From: Acidovorax benzenivorans | GTDB lineage: Bacteria; Pseudomonadota; Gammaproteobacteria; Burkholderiales; Burkholderiaceae_C | Assembly (NCBI RefSeq): GCF_028680575.1 | Contig: NZ_JAPCKI010000021.1 | Span: forward strand, 31,092 to 95,091 | Length of the DNA stretch: 64,000 bases | Reading direction: 5' to 3' | Shown: positions 36,722 to 45,552 of the stretch, piece after piece | Position numbering within the stretch: position 1 is the first letter of the stretch | Layout of the letters: the number at the start of each line of letters is the position of its first letter | Translations under genes and position numbers: made by a program | The notes under the pieces: generated by a model | What the model was told of the DNA's origin: nothing | The model's database searches: none | Seen by the model: the letters and a program-made list of their open reading frames with translations, nothing else

Positions 36722-37584
36722 CCCCGTCGGCAAATCCTGACGAGCGCCTGCGCGCCATCCTCGATTCACCCACTTACCGCCTCGCATACGAGGACATCGA
36801 CTTGCTTGGCCAGGAAGAACTGCGGCCATTGCGGCTGCAGCTCGAACTGCTCAAGCCCGAACGCATCCTGCACGAACAAGGGATCCATTCGACGGTGGTG
36901 GTCTTCGGCAGTGCCCGCGTAAGCGACGCCGAAACCGCGGCTGCGCGCCGCGACACGCTGGAGCGACAGACACGCGCCGCGCCGTCCGATGCCAAGCTGG
37001 CGCGGGAACTCGCCCAGGCCCGACGCCGGGTGGATCAAGCGCGCCACTATGAGCAGGCGCGACGCTTCGCAAGCCTGATCTCGGCACGATTTCAGCAGCA
37101 GAACTGCCGTGACTTCGTCGTCGTCACTGGCGGCGGGCCGGGCATCATGGAGGCGGCCAACCGTGGTGCCTTCGAGGCTGGCGCACGCTCGATCGGCCTC
37201 AACATCACGCTGCCGCACGAACAAGCGCCGAACCCTTATATGTGTCCGGAGCTGGCGTTCCGGTTTCACTATTTCGCGGTGCGCAAGATGCATTTCCTGC
37301 TGCACGCAAAAGGTTTGGTGGCCTTCCCCGGCGGCTATGGAACGCTTGATGAGCTGTTCGAGGTGCTGACCTTGATCCAGTCCGGCAAGATGAAGCGGAT
37401 TCCGGTGATTCTTGCGGGGCGCGCATTCTGGCGCCGCGCCGTCGATTTTGATCTTCTGCTCGACGAAGGCTATGTATCACCATCGGATCTCGACTTGTTC
37501 ACCTGCGTGGACGAAGCCGAGGAAATCATCGACGCCCTCGAACGTTTTTACGTCGATCGGGCAGTGGATGGCGGGCCAGCGTGA
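36718..37584 (+). CDS. LOG-family protein (TIGR00730 type)
   Basis: A 288-aa Rossmann-fold protein with GGGPGIMEA (138-146) and PGGYGT (204-209), the two signatures of the LOG family (nucleoside-5'-monophosphate phosphoribohydrolases). About 120 N-terminal residues precede the core, longer than in minimal LOG proteins. The start is the ATG overlapping the nuclease stop. The physiological substrate in this cassette is unknown. Confidence 0.9.
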   Translation: MTPSANPDERLRAILDSPTYRLAYEDIDLLGQEELRPLRLQLELLKPERILHEQGIHSTVVVFGSARVSDAETAAARRDTLERQTRAAPSDAKLARELAQARRRVDQARHYEQARRFASLISARFQQQNCRDFVVVTGGGPGIMEAANRGAFEAGARSIGLNITLPHEQAPNPYMCPELAFRFHYFAVRKMHFLLHAKGLVAFPGGYGTLDELFEVLTLIQSGKMKRIPVILAGRAFWRRAVDFDLLLDEGYVSPSDLDLFTCVDEAEEIIDALERFYVDRAVDGGPA

Positions 37585-38783
37585 TGCGGATGGGCAAGCA
37601 GAATGCGCGCCTGCGCGGCACCAAGACGCCGCGGCCGATATGGGCCGCCACCGCGTTGCTGCTTGTCGGCGCGGCGCTCGGTTCCAACGCTGCCCGCAGC
37701 GCGGAACTCCCGCTCTCGATTGATCTTTCCCACTGTCCGCCCGAGCAATCCCTGCGCTGGAGGGGCGGGACCTTGCGCCTGGAGAACGATTTGTTCACCG
37801 GCACCGACCGCAACTACACCAATGGGGTGGCGTTGACCTTGGTGTCGCGCGATCTGCAAGGTGCGCTCCGCCCGGAGTGCCTGCCCCGGCCGATCGGTTG
37901 GTACGCCCGTTTCATCGGTTGGGCTGATCCCGAGTTCTGGCGAGACTCCGGCGCCCAGGCATCGTCGCAAAACCTTGTCGTTCGCTTTGGTCAGTCTATG
38001 TACACACCCGAGGACAAGACGCGTACCGATCTGATTGCCGACGATCGGCCGTACGCTGGCCTGCTCTACCTGGGCCTGGCGTGGAATCGCCGAATCCACC
38101 CACAGGCTGCCAGCTATGAAATGCTGGACGTACGCGAACTAACCCTGGGCGTGATCGGCCCCTGGTCGCTGGCAGAGAAGTCGCAGGATCTGGTGCATCG
38201 GGTGCGTGGCATCGAGCGATTTCGCGGCTGGGACAACCAGTTGCGCAACGAGCCTGCGTTCCAGATGGCCATGGAGCGCAAGTTCAAGTCGTACACGGAG
38301 GGTGCCGTCCAGCCAGGATGGGACAGCGACGTGATCGGCAGCTATGCCCTGCGGATCGGAAACATTGAAACCGCGGCCAGCACCGGCTTGGAATGGCGGG
38401 CCGGCTGGAACATTCCGAACGACTTCGGCAGCTATCCAATCCGCCCTGGCGCGGAAAACCGGCCACCTTCAGCGGTTGCCGATTTGCGCACGACAACACC
38501 GCAATCAGCCTTGGCGCCCAAACCTGGCGCGCATGTCTTCCTGAACCTCGAGGCCAAGGCGGTCGCCTGGGACTTCTCGCTCGACGGAAACCTGTTTCGC
38601 CACAGTCACCACGTCAGCCGTCGGCCCTGGGTCGTTCAGGCGGCCATCGGCATCAGCAGCCAATGGATTGTTGCCGGGCACGGCGTGCGGCTTGCAGTCA
38701 TGCGCGTCTGGAGAACCCGCGAGTTCGACCAGCAGATCGGCCGCCACGCCTTCGGATCGATTGCCCTGAGCATCGAATTTTGA
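37584..38783 (+). CDS. LpxR-like outer-membrane protein (DUF2219)
   Basis: A 399-aa protein with a signal region (ATALLLVGAALG, about 21-40) and the LpxR family block LENDLFTGTDRNYTNG, with Asn68-Asp69 matching catalytic residues of the lipid A 3'-O-deacylase, then FGQSMYTPED. A 12-strand outer-membrane barrel that trims lipid A is the family model. The chosen ATG overlaps the LOG stop; Met3 or a GTG one codon earlier are alternatives. Confidence 0.82.
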   Translation: MRMGKQNARLRGTKTPRPIWAATALLLVGAALGSNAARSAELPLSIDLSHCPPEQSLRWRGGTLRLENDLFTGTDRNYTNGVALTLVSRDLQGALRPECLPRPIGWYARFIGWADPEFWRDSGAQASSQNLVVRFGQSMYTPEDKTRTDLIADDRPYAGLLYLGLAWNRRIHPQAASYEMLDVRELTLGVIGPWSLAEKSQDLVHRVRGIERFRGWDNQLRNEPAFQMAMERKFKSYTEGAVQPGWDSDVIGSYALRIGNIETAASTGLEWRAGWNIPNDFGSYPIRPGAENRPPSAVADLRTTTPQSALAPKPGAHVFLNLEAKAVAWDFSLDGNLFRHSHHVSRRPWVVQAAIGISSQWIVAGHGVRLAVMRVWRTREFDQQIGRHAFGSIALSIEF

Positions 38784-38833
38784 GCATGCCAGCCACCATC
38801 AGCCCGTTTGCAAAACATTCATCAACGACCCCC

Positions 38834-39307
38834 ATGGAGAATCCCGTGAGCCACCCCTTGAACACCCGCTCGCTTTTCACAGTCGCCTTGTCCGTGGCCT
38901 TGGCCATTACCGCAACAGGACTTGGCGCACAGTCCGTAGAGGCCACGAAACCAATGGCACTGCGCACCGTCATGGAGAAGCTTGGCCGTGACATGCAAGC
39001 CGTCACTGGCGCGATTTCCAAGGAAGAATGGGCGCTGGTCGCCGAGTTGGCGCCAAAAATCGCCAAGCACGCCGAACCGCCCCTTTCGGAAAAGATGCGC
39101 ATCCTCGGCTGGCTTGGCACTGACGCTGGAAAGTTTCGAGACTTCGATGGCCACGTCCACGACGCCGCGACCGCCATGGGGGATGCCGCGAAGCGGGGCG
39201 ATGGCCAGGCCGTGATTACAGCGTTTTCCAAAACGCAGCAAAACTGCCTGGCCTGCCACCAAAGCTTCCGGCAATCGTTCGTGGAGCAGTTCTATGGGAA
39301 ACGCTGA
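38834..39307 (+). CDS. Class II cytochrome c (cytochrome c'-like)
   Basis: A 157-aa secreted protein with a signal ending TGLGAQS and a C-terminal heme site CLACH (138-142), the layout of cytochrome c' four-helix proteins that bind NO or O2-related ligands. An ATG at 38786 in frame gives a longer N-terminus; the chosen start gives a normal signal. It lies between the LpxR-like gene and ackA. Confidence 0.87.
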   Translation: MENPVSHPLNTRSLFTVALSVALAITATGLGAQSVEATKPMALRTVMEKLGRDMQAVTGAISKEEWALVAELAPKIAKHAEPPLSEKMRILGWLGTDAGKFRDFDGHVHDAATAMGDAAKRGDGQAVITAFSKTQQNCLACHQSFRQSFVEQFYGKR

Positions 39308-39361
39308 TAGATATTGGTCCGAGGCCAGTTCGCATATGCCATCACGATCAAAATCATCACG

Positions 39362-40570
39362 ATGAGCACCCCGCAGCCGAGCCTCATCCTGGTTCTCAAC
39401 TGCGGCTCATCGAGCATCAAGTTCGCCTTGTTCGATGCGCAGGCAGACCCGTTGCCGCGCAAGCCACTGTGGCAGGGCAAAGTGCAAGGAATAGCCGGTC
39501 CTGCACCTGAGTACAGCGACAGCGTGACTGCGACGCAGCTCATCAACCTGGATCACGAACATCCTCACACTGCCGCCCTCGCGTTGATTCAAGCACGCGT
39601 CGCGGCCCGACTTGACGGCTGCCACATCGTGGCTATTGCACACCGTGTCGTCCATGGTGGCTGCAGGTACTTCGAACCCACCGTGGTGACCGCCGACACC
39701 ATCGCGAACCTGCGAGCCTTGATCCCTCTGGCGCCGCTGCACCAACCCTTTCCTCTGAAGGCCATGAGCCTGTTGTTCCAGCAGTGGCCTGGAGTTCTTC
39801 AAGTGGCGTGCTTTGATACGGCGTTTCACCGGACGATGCCGAAGGTGGAGCAGATCCTGCCGCTACCGTATTCGGCCTGGGAACGTGGTCTGCGCCGCTA
39901 CGGTTTCCACGGGCTTTCGTACGACTACATGAGCCACACTCTGCCCGAGCGCCATGGTGAGCTGGCACGAGGCCGCACCATTGTTGCGCACCTCGGCAGC
40001 GGGGCCAGCTTGTGCGCTATGCAGAACCTGGAAAGCGTCGCCACCACGATGGGCTTTTCCGCGCTCGACGGCCTGATGATGGGCACCCGCACGGGCTCGC
40101 TCGATCCCGGCGCTTTGCTCTACTTGATGGAGGTCGAAAGACTTTCGCTGGAAGAAGTGGGCAGCACGCTCTACAACCAGTCCGGCCTGCTCGGTGTTTC
40201 CGGGATTTCGGCCGAACCGCGCGTGGTGGTGAAGCACGAGAATGATCCCGGTGAGGCTGGCGAACGCGCCCGCATCGCGCTGGCGCTCTACGTGCGCCGT
40301 ATCGTGCGCGAGATCGGCGCGCTGACCGCAGTCCTGGGCGGCCTGGATCTGCTCGTGTTCACTGCCGGTGTCGGTGAGCACAACGCCTTCGTGCGCGAGC
40401 GCGTCTGCCGCGACCTGGCCTTCCTCGGCATCAAGCTCGATGCCGATGCCAACACCATTAATGCCCCCGTCATCTCCACCACTGGCAGCCGCGTGCGTGT
40501 CGCGTTGGAGCCCACCAACGAGGAATGGATCGCAGCACGCTGTACGCAGAAACTCATGATCGCCGGGTGA
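39362..40570 (+). CDS. ackA: Acetate kinase
   Basis: Converts acetyl-phosphate and ADP to acetate and ATP. The 402-aa product shows the N-terminal LVLNCGSSSIKF, the catalytic region IAHRVVHGG, the phosphate loop HLGSGASLCAM and FTAGVGEHN. The length matches the family. The ATG at MSTPQPS is used because the 16 codons before it are not AckA-like. It is 42 bp upstream of the phosphoketolase-family gene, its likely substrate supplier. Confidence 0.95.
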   Translation: MSTPQPSLILVLNCGSSSIKFALFDAQADPLPRKPLWQGKVQGIAGPAPEYSDSVTATQLINLDHEHPHTAALALIQARVAARLDGCHIVAIAHRVVHGGCRYFEPTVVTADTIANLRALIPLAPLHQPFPLKAMSLLFQQWPGVLQVACFDTAFHRTMPKVEQILPLPYSAWERGLRRYGFHGLSYDYMSHTLPERHGELARGRTIVAHLGSGASLCAMQNLESVATTMGFSALDGLMMGTRTGSLDPGALLYLMEVERLSLEEVGSTLYNQSGLLGVSGISAEPRVVVKHENDPGEAGERARIALALYVRRIVREIGALTAVLGGLDLLVFTAGVGEHNAFVRERVCRDLAFLGIKLDADANTINAPVISTTGSRVRVALEPTNEEWIAARCTQKLMIAG

Positions 40571-40612
40571 TGTCCCACGCAGGGTTCATCGGCACCAAAG
40601 AAGGACAATCGT

Positions 40613-42985
40613 ATGACCACCGGTTCCATCATTCGCCAGCGCTGGTTTGCCGGCCACGGCCCCATCGTCCATCACGAGGAGACCGTCGCACGTGTAGATG
40701 CATTGGTAGCCGGTTTGATCGCCGATGGCCGCGTTGCCGATGAGGCGACGGCCTACACCTTCCTTGCTGCCGCCGACCGCTTGGGTTGCGTGGCAATGAA
40801 CGTGGTCGCGCACATGACCTATGCGAAGCGCATTGACCTGTCCGGCGCGCTGCTGGCTGAGGAGGACTTCAAGCTGACGCCAGAAGGCCACACCGGTGGC
40901 TCGCTGAACATGGTGCAGGCCTTCGTCGGCTACCTGCTCGCCAACGCGCTCACCGGCAGCAGGCGCGGCTGGATCATGGGCCAAGGCCACTGCGTCGCCG
41001 CCATCGAAGCCGTCAATGCGCTCACCGGCGACATCTCGCCCGCGCAGCGGGGCCGTTACGACCGCAGTGAGGAAGGCCTGTCGCGCCTGTGCGCTGATTT
41101 CTATTCCTATGCCATCAATGCGCAGGGCCTCCCGGCTGTGCCGCTGGGCAGCCATGCCGGCCCCAACACTGCCGGCGCCGTGTCCGAAGGCGGCTACCTC
41201 GGCTTTGCCGAACTGCAGTACATCCACATGCCGCTGCCTGGCGAATCGCTGGTTGCCTTTCTCAGCGACGGTGCCTTCGAGGAACAGCGCGGCCCGGACT
41301 GGGCACCACGCTGGTGGCGCGCGCAGGACAGCGGCTTCGCCGTGCCGGTGATGATTCTCAATGGCCGCCGCATCGAGCAGCGTACTCAGATCATGCAAGA
41401 AGGCGGTGCGCAATGGCTGGCTGAAGACGTGCGCCACAATGGCTTTGATCCAGTGATCGTCGATGGTCGCGACCCGTCCGCGATCGCCTGGGCGATCATC
41501 AAAGCCGAGGACACGCTGCATGCCTTCGCCGCCGATCCGGATCGGCGCTATCCGGCGCCTCTGCCTTACGTGATCGCCGAGACCGAGAAGGGCTTCGGCT
41601 TTCCCGGTGCAGGCAGCAATGCCGCGCACAACCTGCCGCTGGGCGGCAACCCCCACACCGATGCTTCGATGCGTGAACTGTTCAACAAAAGTGCGGCTGC
41701 GCTGTTCGTTGCGCCGGCTGAACTCGACGCCGCGCTCGCCGCCTTCGCGACCCACGCCGCCCAGCAGCGTCCACTGGAAAGCGCGCATCCGATGGCACAC
41801 CGCCATCCCGCTGCGCCCAAGCTGCCCGAACCGTGCTGGGAAACGCCGGGCAGCGAAGGCAGTGCGATGACGGCACTGGACCAGTGGTTCGTCGAATTTT
41901 CCAAGGCCAATCCTGAGATGCGGATGCGCATCGGCAACCCTGACGAATTGGCCAGCAACAAGATGGGTGGCACCTTGGCGCTGCTCAAGCACCGCGTCAA
42001 CGAGCCCGAACCGGGCGTGCCCGAGGATCTGCACGGCGCCGTCATCACCGCGCTCAATGAAGAAGCCGTGGCCGCCGCCGCACTCGGCAACAAGGGCGGA
42101 CTGAACCTGATCGTCAGCTACGAAGCTTTCGCAGTGAAGATGCTCGGCCTGATGCGGCAGGAAATCATCTTCGCTCGCCACCAGCGCCAGGCCGGCCAGC
42201 CCGCCGGTTGGCTGTCGGTGCCGCTCATCGTCACCTCGCACACCTGGGAAAACGCCAAGAACGAACAGTCGCACCAAGACCCGACCATCGGTGAAGCCCT
42301 GCTCGGCGAAATGTCAGACACCTCGCGCGTGCTGTTCCCGGTGGATGGCAATACCGCCGTCGCCGCACTGCGTGACGTCTATGCTGGACGCGGCCAGCTT
42401 GCTTGCCTGATCGTCTCCAAGCGCGACGTGGAGAATCGCTTCGACGCCGAATCGGCGCAACGTCTGATCAGTGACGGCGCAGCCCATCTGATAGGCAATC
42501 CCGCCAATGCCGAGGTGCAACTCATCGCGCTGGGCGCCTACCAGTTGGACGAGGCAATCAAGGCACAGCAGCACCTTGCTGAGCTGGGCAAGTGCGCCTG
42601 TGTCACCGTCGTCCTGGAACCCGGCCGCCTGCGTATTCCACGCGATGCCATCGAAGCTGAATTCGTCGATGACGACGTAACCGTTAGCACACTGTTCCCA
42701 TCGGGCCTGCCGCGCGTGATTGTCACGCACACTCGCCCGGAACCCATGCTTGGCATTCTGCGCCGCATTGACAGTGGCCCCGCCAAGACTCGCGCCCTTG
42801 GCTACATCAGCCGCGGCGGTACCTTCGATGTCCCTGGCATGCTGTTCGCCAACCGCTGCACCTGGGCACATGTGGTGGATGCAGCAGCGACCGTGGCCGC
42901 TTGGAGTCGCGAGGTGCTGCTCGACCGCGCACAGCGCGCAGCCATTGATGGCACCGGCGATCCAGGTGATTTGCTGAACCCGTGA
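40613..42985 (+). CDS. Phosphoketolase (XFP) family protein, divergent
   Basis: A 790-aa thiamine-diphosphate enzyme of the phosphoketolase family, which splits xylulose-5-P (or fructose-6-P) into acetyl-P and an aldose phosphate. Family segments in the second half are clear: VSYEAFAVK, TSHTWENAKNEQSHQDP and FPVDGNTAV. The first half departs from the classical pattern: the GDGE of the cofactor motif reads SDGA (218-221), and the usual GHGG reads GHCV around His126. Such proteins are sometimes named xylulose-5-phosphate 3-epimerase in databases. AAGGA precedes the ATG. Last gene of the rightward cargo operon. Confidence 0.85.
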   Translation: MTTGSIIRQRWFAGHGPIVHHEETVARVDALVAGLIADGRVADEATAYTFLAAADRLGCVAMNVVAHMTYAKRIDLSGALLAEEDFKLTPEGHTGGSLNMVQAFVGYLLANALTGSRRGWIMGQGHCVAAIEAVNALTGDISPAQRGRYDRSEEGLSRLCADFYSYAINAQGLPAVPLGSHAGPNTAGAVSEGGYLGFAELQYIHMPLPGESLVAFLSDGAFEEQRGPDWAPRWWRAQDSGFAVPVMILNGRRIEQRTQIMQEGGAQWLAEDVRHNGFDPVIVDGRDPSAIAWAIIKAEDTLHAFAADPDRRYPAPLPYVIAETEKGFGFPGAGSNAAHNLPLGGNPHTDASMRELFNKSAAALFVAPAELDAALAAFATHAAQQRPLESAHPMAHRHPAAPKLPEPCWETPGSEGSAMTALDQWFVEFSKANPEMRMRIGNPDELASNKMGGTLALLKHRVNEPEPGVPEDLHGAVITALNEEAVAAAALGNKGGLNLIVSYEAFAVKMLGLMRQEIIFARHQRQAGQPAGWLSVPLIVTSHTWENAKNEQSHQDPTIGEALLGEMSDTSRVLFPVDGNTAVAALRDVYAGRGQLACLIVSKRDVENRFDAESAQRLISDGAAHLIGNPANAEVQLIALGAYQLDEAIKAQQHLAELGKCACVTVVLEPGRLRIPRDAIEAEFVDDDVTVSTLFPSGLPRVIVTHTRPEPMLGILRRIDSGPAKTRALGYISRGGTFDVPGMLFANRCTWAHVVDAAATVAAWSREVLLDRAQRAAIDGTGDPGDLLNP

Positions 42986-43085
42986 GTCGGGCGCGCGAAC
43001 GCTGTACCGGTCACGAAGTGCGCCGACAGCGTTATCCGGCAATATGTCTCCGAGATGTCGCGGTGATCTTTCTCTTGGGGTAGAT

Positions 43086-45092
43086 TCAGCCGATCGACAT
43101 CCCCCGTCCACGCCGCCCTACATCCCACGACACACCGGCACCCCGGATCGTCGCGGCGATCTGCTGTCCCAGTCGTTGCTCGATCACTGGCTTCCACGGC
43201 ACCAACCTGAACCCCATGCCGTCATCGAGCATGGCGTAGCGCCCGCTGGCGAGCATGACGGAGCGCCGGTAGATACCGGCCACGCGCTGCCCATCGGCCA
43301 CCGGGCGATGCTCTAGGCCGGTGTCGGCGGCAATGTCCTTCGCGGCCTGCGCCAGCTCTCGGCTGCGCAGCGTGCCTAACAGGTTGCGTGCAAGGATCAC
43401 GCGCTGGCCGCGCCGCTCGGCCAGACCCTGTTCGGCCAGGAAGTCGGCCCGCTTTTGCAGCGCATCCTTGACCTCGCTGCCAAAGCCCAGGTCACCCAGG
43501 CCCGAGCCGCCGCCGATCAACTGCTGGTCGAGCCAGGTGGCCCCGATCACGTGGGCCTGCCGTTCGATGGGTAGGTGCGATTTCAGCTCCACCGCCACGC
43601 CGCCCAGGCGCTGCGCGTCGTAGCGGCGGCCTTGCTCGGGTAGGTCGTCCGGCACCTTCCACAGCCCCTCGGCCACGCGCTCCACGATGCCGGCCCGGCG
43701 CAGGGCTTCCAGCCTGCGGACGTGGGCCGCGACGACTTCCCGCGGATCGCGGTCGGGCACGGCCCGACCTTGCTCAATCGCCAGGTGATGGTCGGTGCGG
43801 TACAGGCCATCGCTCGCCAGCGCAGCGATGTTGCTGTCGGCCGCGCGCACGTCGGCCGAGCCCTTCACCTCCACCACGGCGCCGGTCGGGTAGTTCGCCA
43901 GCTCGTCATGGGCGTTGAGCGCGACGTAGTGGGCCTTGCCGTCCACCCCGTCGATGACCAGATAGCCCCGGTCGCGCAGCTCGTCGGCCAGCCCCTTCGC
44001 GGCCACGCGGCCGAGAATGGTGTGGCCGCTTCCGTGGGCATTCGGGCCAGGCTCGAACACCGCCAGCTCGCGCGGCTCGCCGCGCATGGCCCGCTGCATG
44101 GTACGGATGATGTCGCCACGCTCGCCCAGGGCGCGCAGGGTTTTTTCCGCATCGGCATGGACAGCCCAGGTACCGGGCTGCATTTCGTCGGCCAGGCCCA
44201 GGCGCTGCAAGCGTTGCAGGCGGCCGATCAGCAACAGGCGCTGGCGTTGCAGCCGCGGTTCGTTGAAGCGTTCGATCTGCACTCGGCCGTCCTCGCCGGC
44301 CTCGCGTTGCAGGGTGCGATCCAGGCTCGTCCACCGCTCTTGTTCCACCTCGCGCTGCAAGGTCTGCTGGATTTCGAGCTCCGTGCGCGGCCCCAGCCAT
44401 TCGGTCGCCAGCTCAGCAGCGCGATGGCGGAAGCCATCGGCGATGTAGTCGCCCGCGATGATGAGGTCTTTGCCGGTGTCGTCGCGCCCACGCACGACGA
44501 TGTGCGTGTGCGGGTTGTCGGTGTTCCAGTGGTTGACGGCTACCCAATCGAGGCCCGTGCCCAGGTCGGCCTCCATGCGACCCATGAGGTGCCGCGTATA
44601 GGTGCGCAGGTCTTCCAGCTCCGCGCCATCCTCAGGCGAGAGGACGAAGCGGAAGTGGTGCCGGTCGTCGGCGCAGCCCTCCGTGAAGGCGTCGAGGTCG
44701 GCAGCATCGGTCTGTGGCCCGTAGGCTTGGCCAGGCTCGCCATCGCGGCCTACGCCATCGCGCTCGATGTAGCGAAGGTGCTTGGCGAGCGACTGCGGGC
44801 TGGCCTGGCGCTGATTGACCAGCAGCGTCTTGATGGTTACGCGCCGCGACATGGGAGTGAGCTTCGCGCCCGCGAAGCGCGCCGCCGTGTGGCCGCGCCC
44901 GAGGCGCGAGCCGGGCCGCTGGCCGGAGTGCTGTCCGTTGCCGCCAGTGCGAGGACGGCGCATCGCCGATTTGCCGCCGCTGGCCTTGCCCGCCTGCTTG
45001 AGCACCTTCGAGACGAAGCCCTGGCCCCGGTTCTTCGGGGCCTTTGGAGGGTTCGGGCGGATACGGAAATCGTCGTCTCGGCGGTCACTCAT
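43086..45092 (-). CDS. traI: Relaxase, VirD2/TraI type (DUF3363)
   Basis: Nicks oriT and pilots the transferred strand. The 668-aa product has an N-terminal basic region, a relaxase domain at about 85-230 with the metal-binding triad segment DNPHTHIVVRG and a candidate catalytic Tyr in KHLRYIERDG, and a large DUF3363 C-terminus from about 290. The start MSDRRDDD is used because the longer frame runs through the hairpin-rich intergenic region. It is separated from traG by the 23-kb cargo. Confidence 0.93.
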   Translation of the reverse strand: MSDRRDDDFRIRPNPPKAPKNRGQGFVSKVLKQAGKASGGKSAMRRPRTGGNGQHSGQRPGSRLGRGHTAARFAGAKLTPMSRRVTIKTLLVNQRQASPQSLAKHLRYIERDGVGRDGEPGQAYGPQTDAADLDAFTEGCADDRHHFRFVLSPEDGAELEDLRTYTRHLMGRMEADLGTGLDWVAVNHWNTDNPHTHIVVRGRDDTGKDLIIAGDYIADGFRHRAAELATEWLGPRTELEIQQTLQREVEQERWTSLDRTLQREAGEDGRVQIERFNEPRLQRQRLLLIGRLQRLQRLGLADEMQPGTWAVHADAEKTLRALGERGDIIRTMQRAMRGEPRELAVFEPGPNAHGSGHTILGRVAAKGLADELRDRGYLVIDGVDGKAHYVALNAHDELANYPTGAVVEVKGSADVRAADSNIAALASDGLYRTDHHLAIEQGRAVPDRDPREVVAAHVRRLEALRRAGIVERVAEGLWKVPDDLPEQGRRYDAQRLGGVAVELKSHLPIERQAHVIGATWLDQQLIGGGSGLGDLGFGSEVKDALQKRADFLAEQGLAERRGQRVILARNLLGTLRSRELAQAAKDIAADTGLEHRPVADGQRVAGIYRRSVMLASGRYAMLDDGMGFRLVPWKPVIEQRLGQQIAATIRGAGVSWDVGRRGRGMSIG

Positions 45093-45552
45093 GGCTGTGC
45101 TCCCTGCAAGCTCTGGCGTGTCCGGTCGTGCAAAGCACGCGGACACACCCGCATTGGCGCGGGCCTCGCGCCACAAGCGGCACGGCGGCGAAGCCGCTGT
45201 GTGCCGCGCCACCACCATGTGCAGACTGGCTTTCGACGCGGCCCGGTGCCGCGTCCTTTTGTCTTGCCTTCCGCCGTTGCCCCTCGCTGGCGCTCCGGGC
45301 AACGGCGGTCCGGTGGCGCTGCGCTGTTGGCAGCCAGCCCGCCGGCAAACGTGGCCAGGGCTGCAGGCCGGGCGCGTTCGAGGCAAGACGCCTGCACGTG
45401 GGACGGCTGCGCCGGAGGCAGCGCGAAGTGCGGTGCCCAATGCGCAGGATTGGCACCCGCACTGCTCGCGCGACGACATGGCGGCGGACAGCAGAACGAC
45501 ACGCCCGATGGCACGATGAGATGCACGCTTGCGTGCAGCGAGTCGGCGGCCA
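45093..45552. other. Hairpin-rich intergenic region, candidate oriT
   Basis: No convincing gene lies in these 460 bp. Hairpins are at 45118-45146 (GTGTCCG/CGGACAC with inner CGTGC/GCACG), 45178-45206 (CGGCAC/GTGCCG with inner GCGGC/GCCGC) and 45271-45308 (12-bp CCGCCGTTGCCC/GGGCAACGGCGG). At 45431-45454 an inverted repeat flanks AATCCTGC on the minus strand, close to the IncP nic core YATCCTG/Y. The position next to the relaxase gene fits an origin of transfer. Confidence 0.45.

Noticed and set aside
40586..42277. Minus-strand open frame of 563 codons opposite the phosphoketolase-family gene
   Set aside because: The plus strand carries the clear XFP family motifs; the antisense product is His/Arg/Gly-rich noise.
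45085..45462. Open frame of 125 codons in the relaxase-traF gap
   Set aside because: The peptide is Arg-rich, crosses three strong hairpins and has no ribosome site; a non-coding oriT-like region explains the stretch better.
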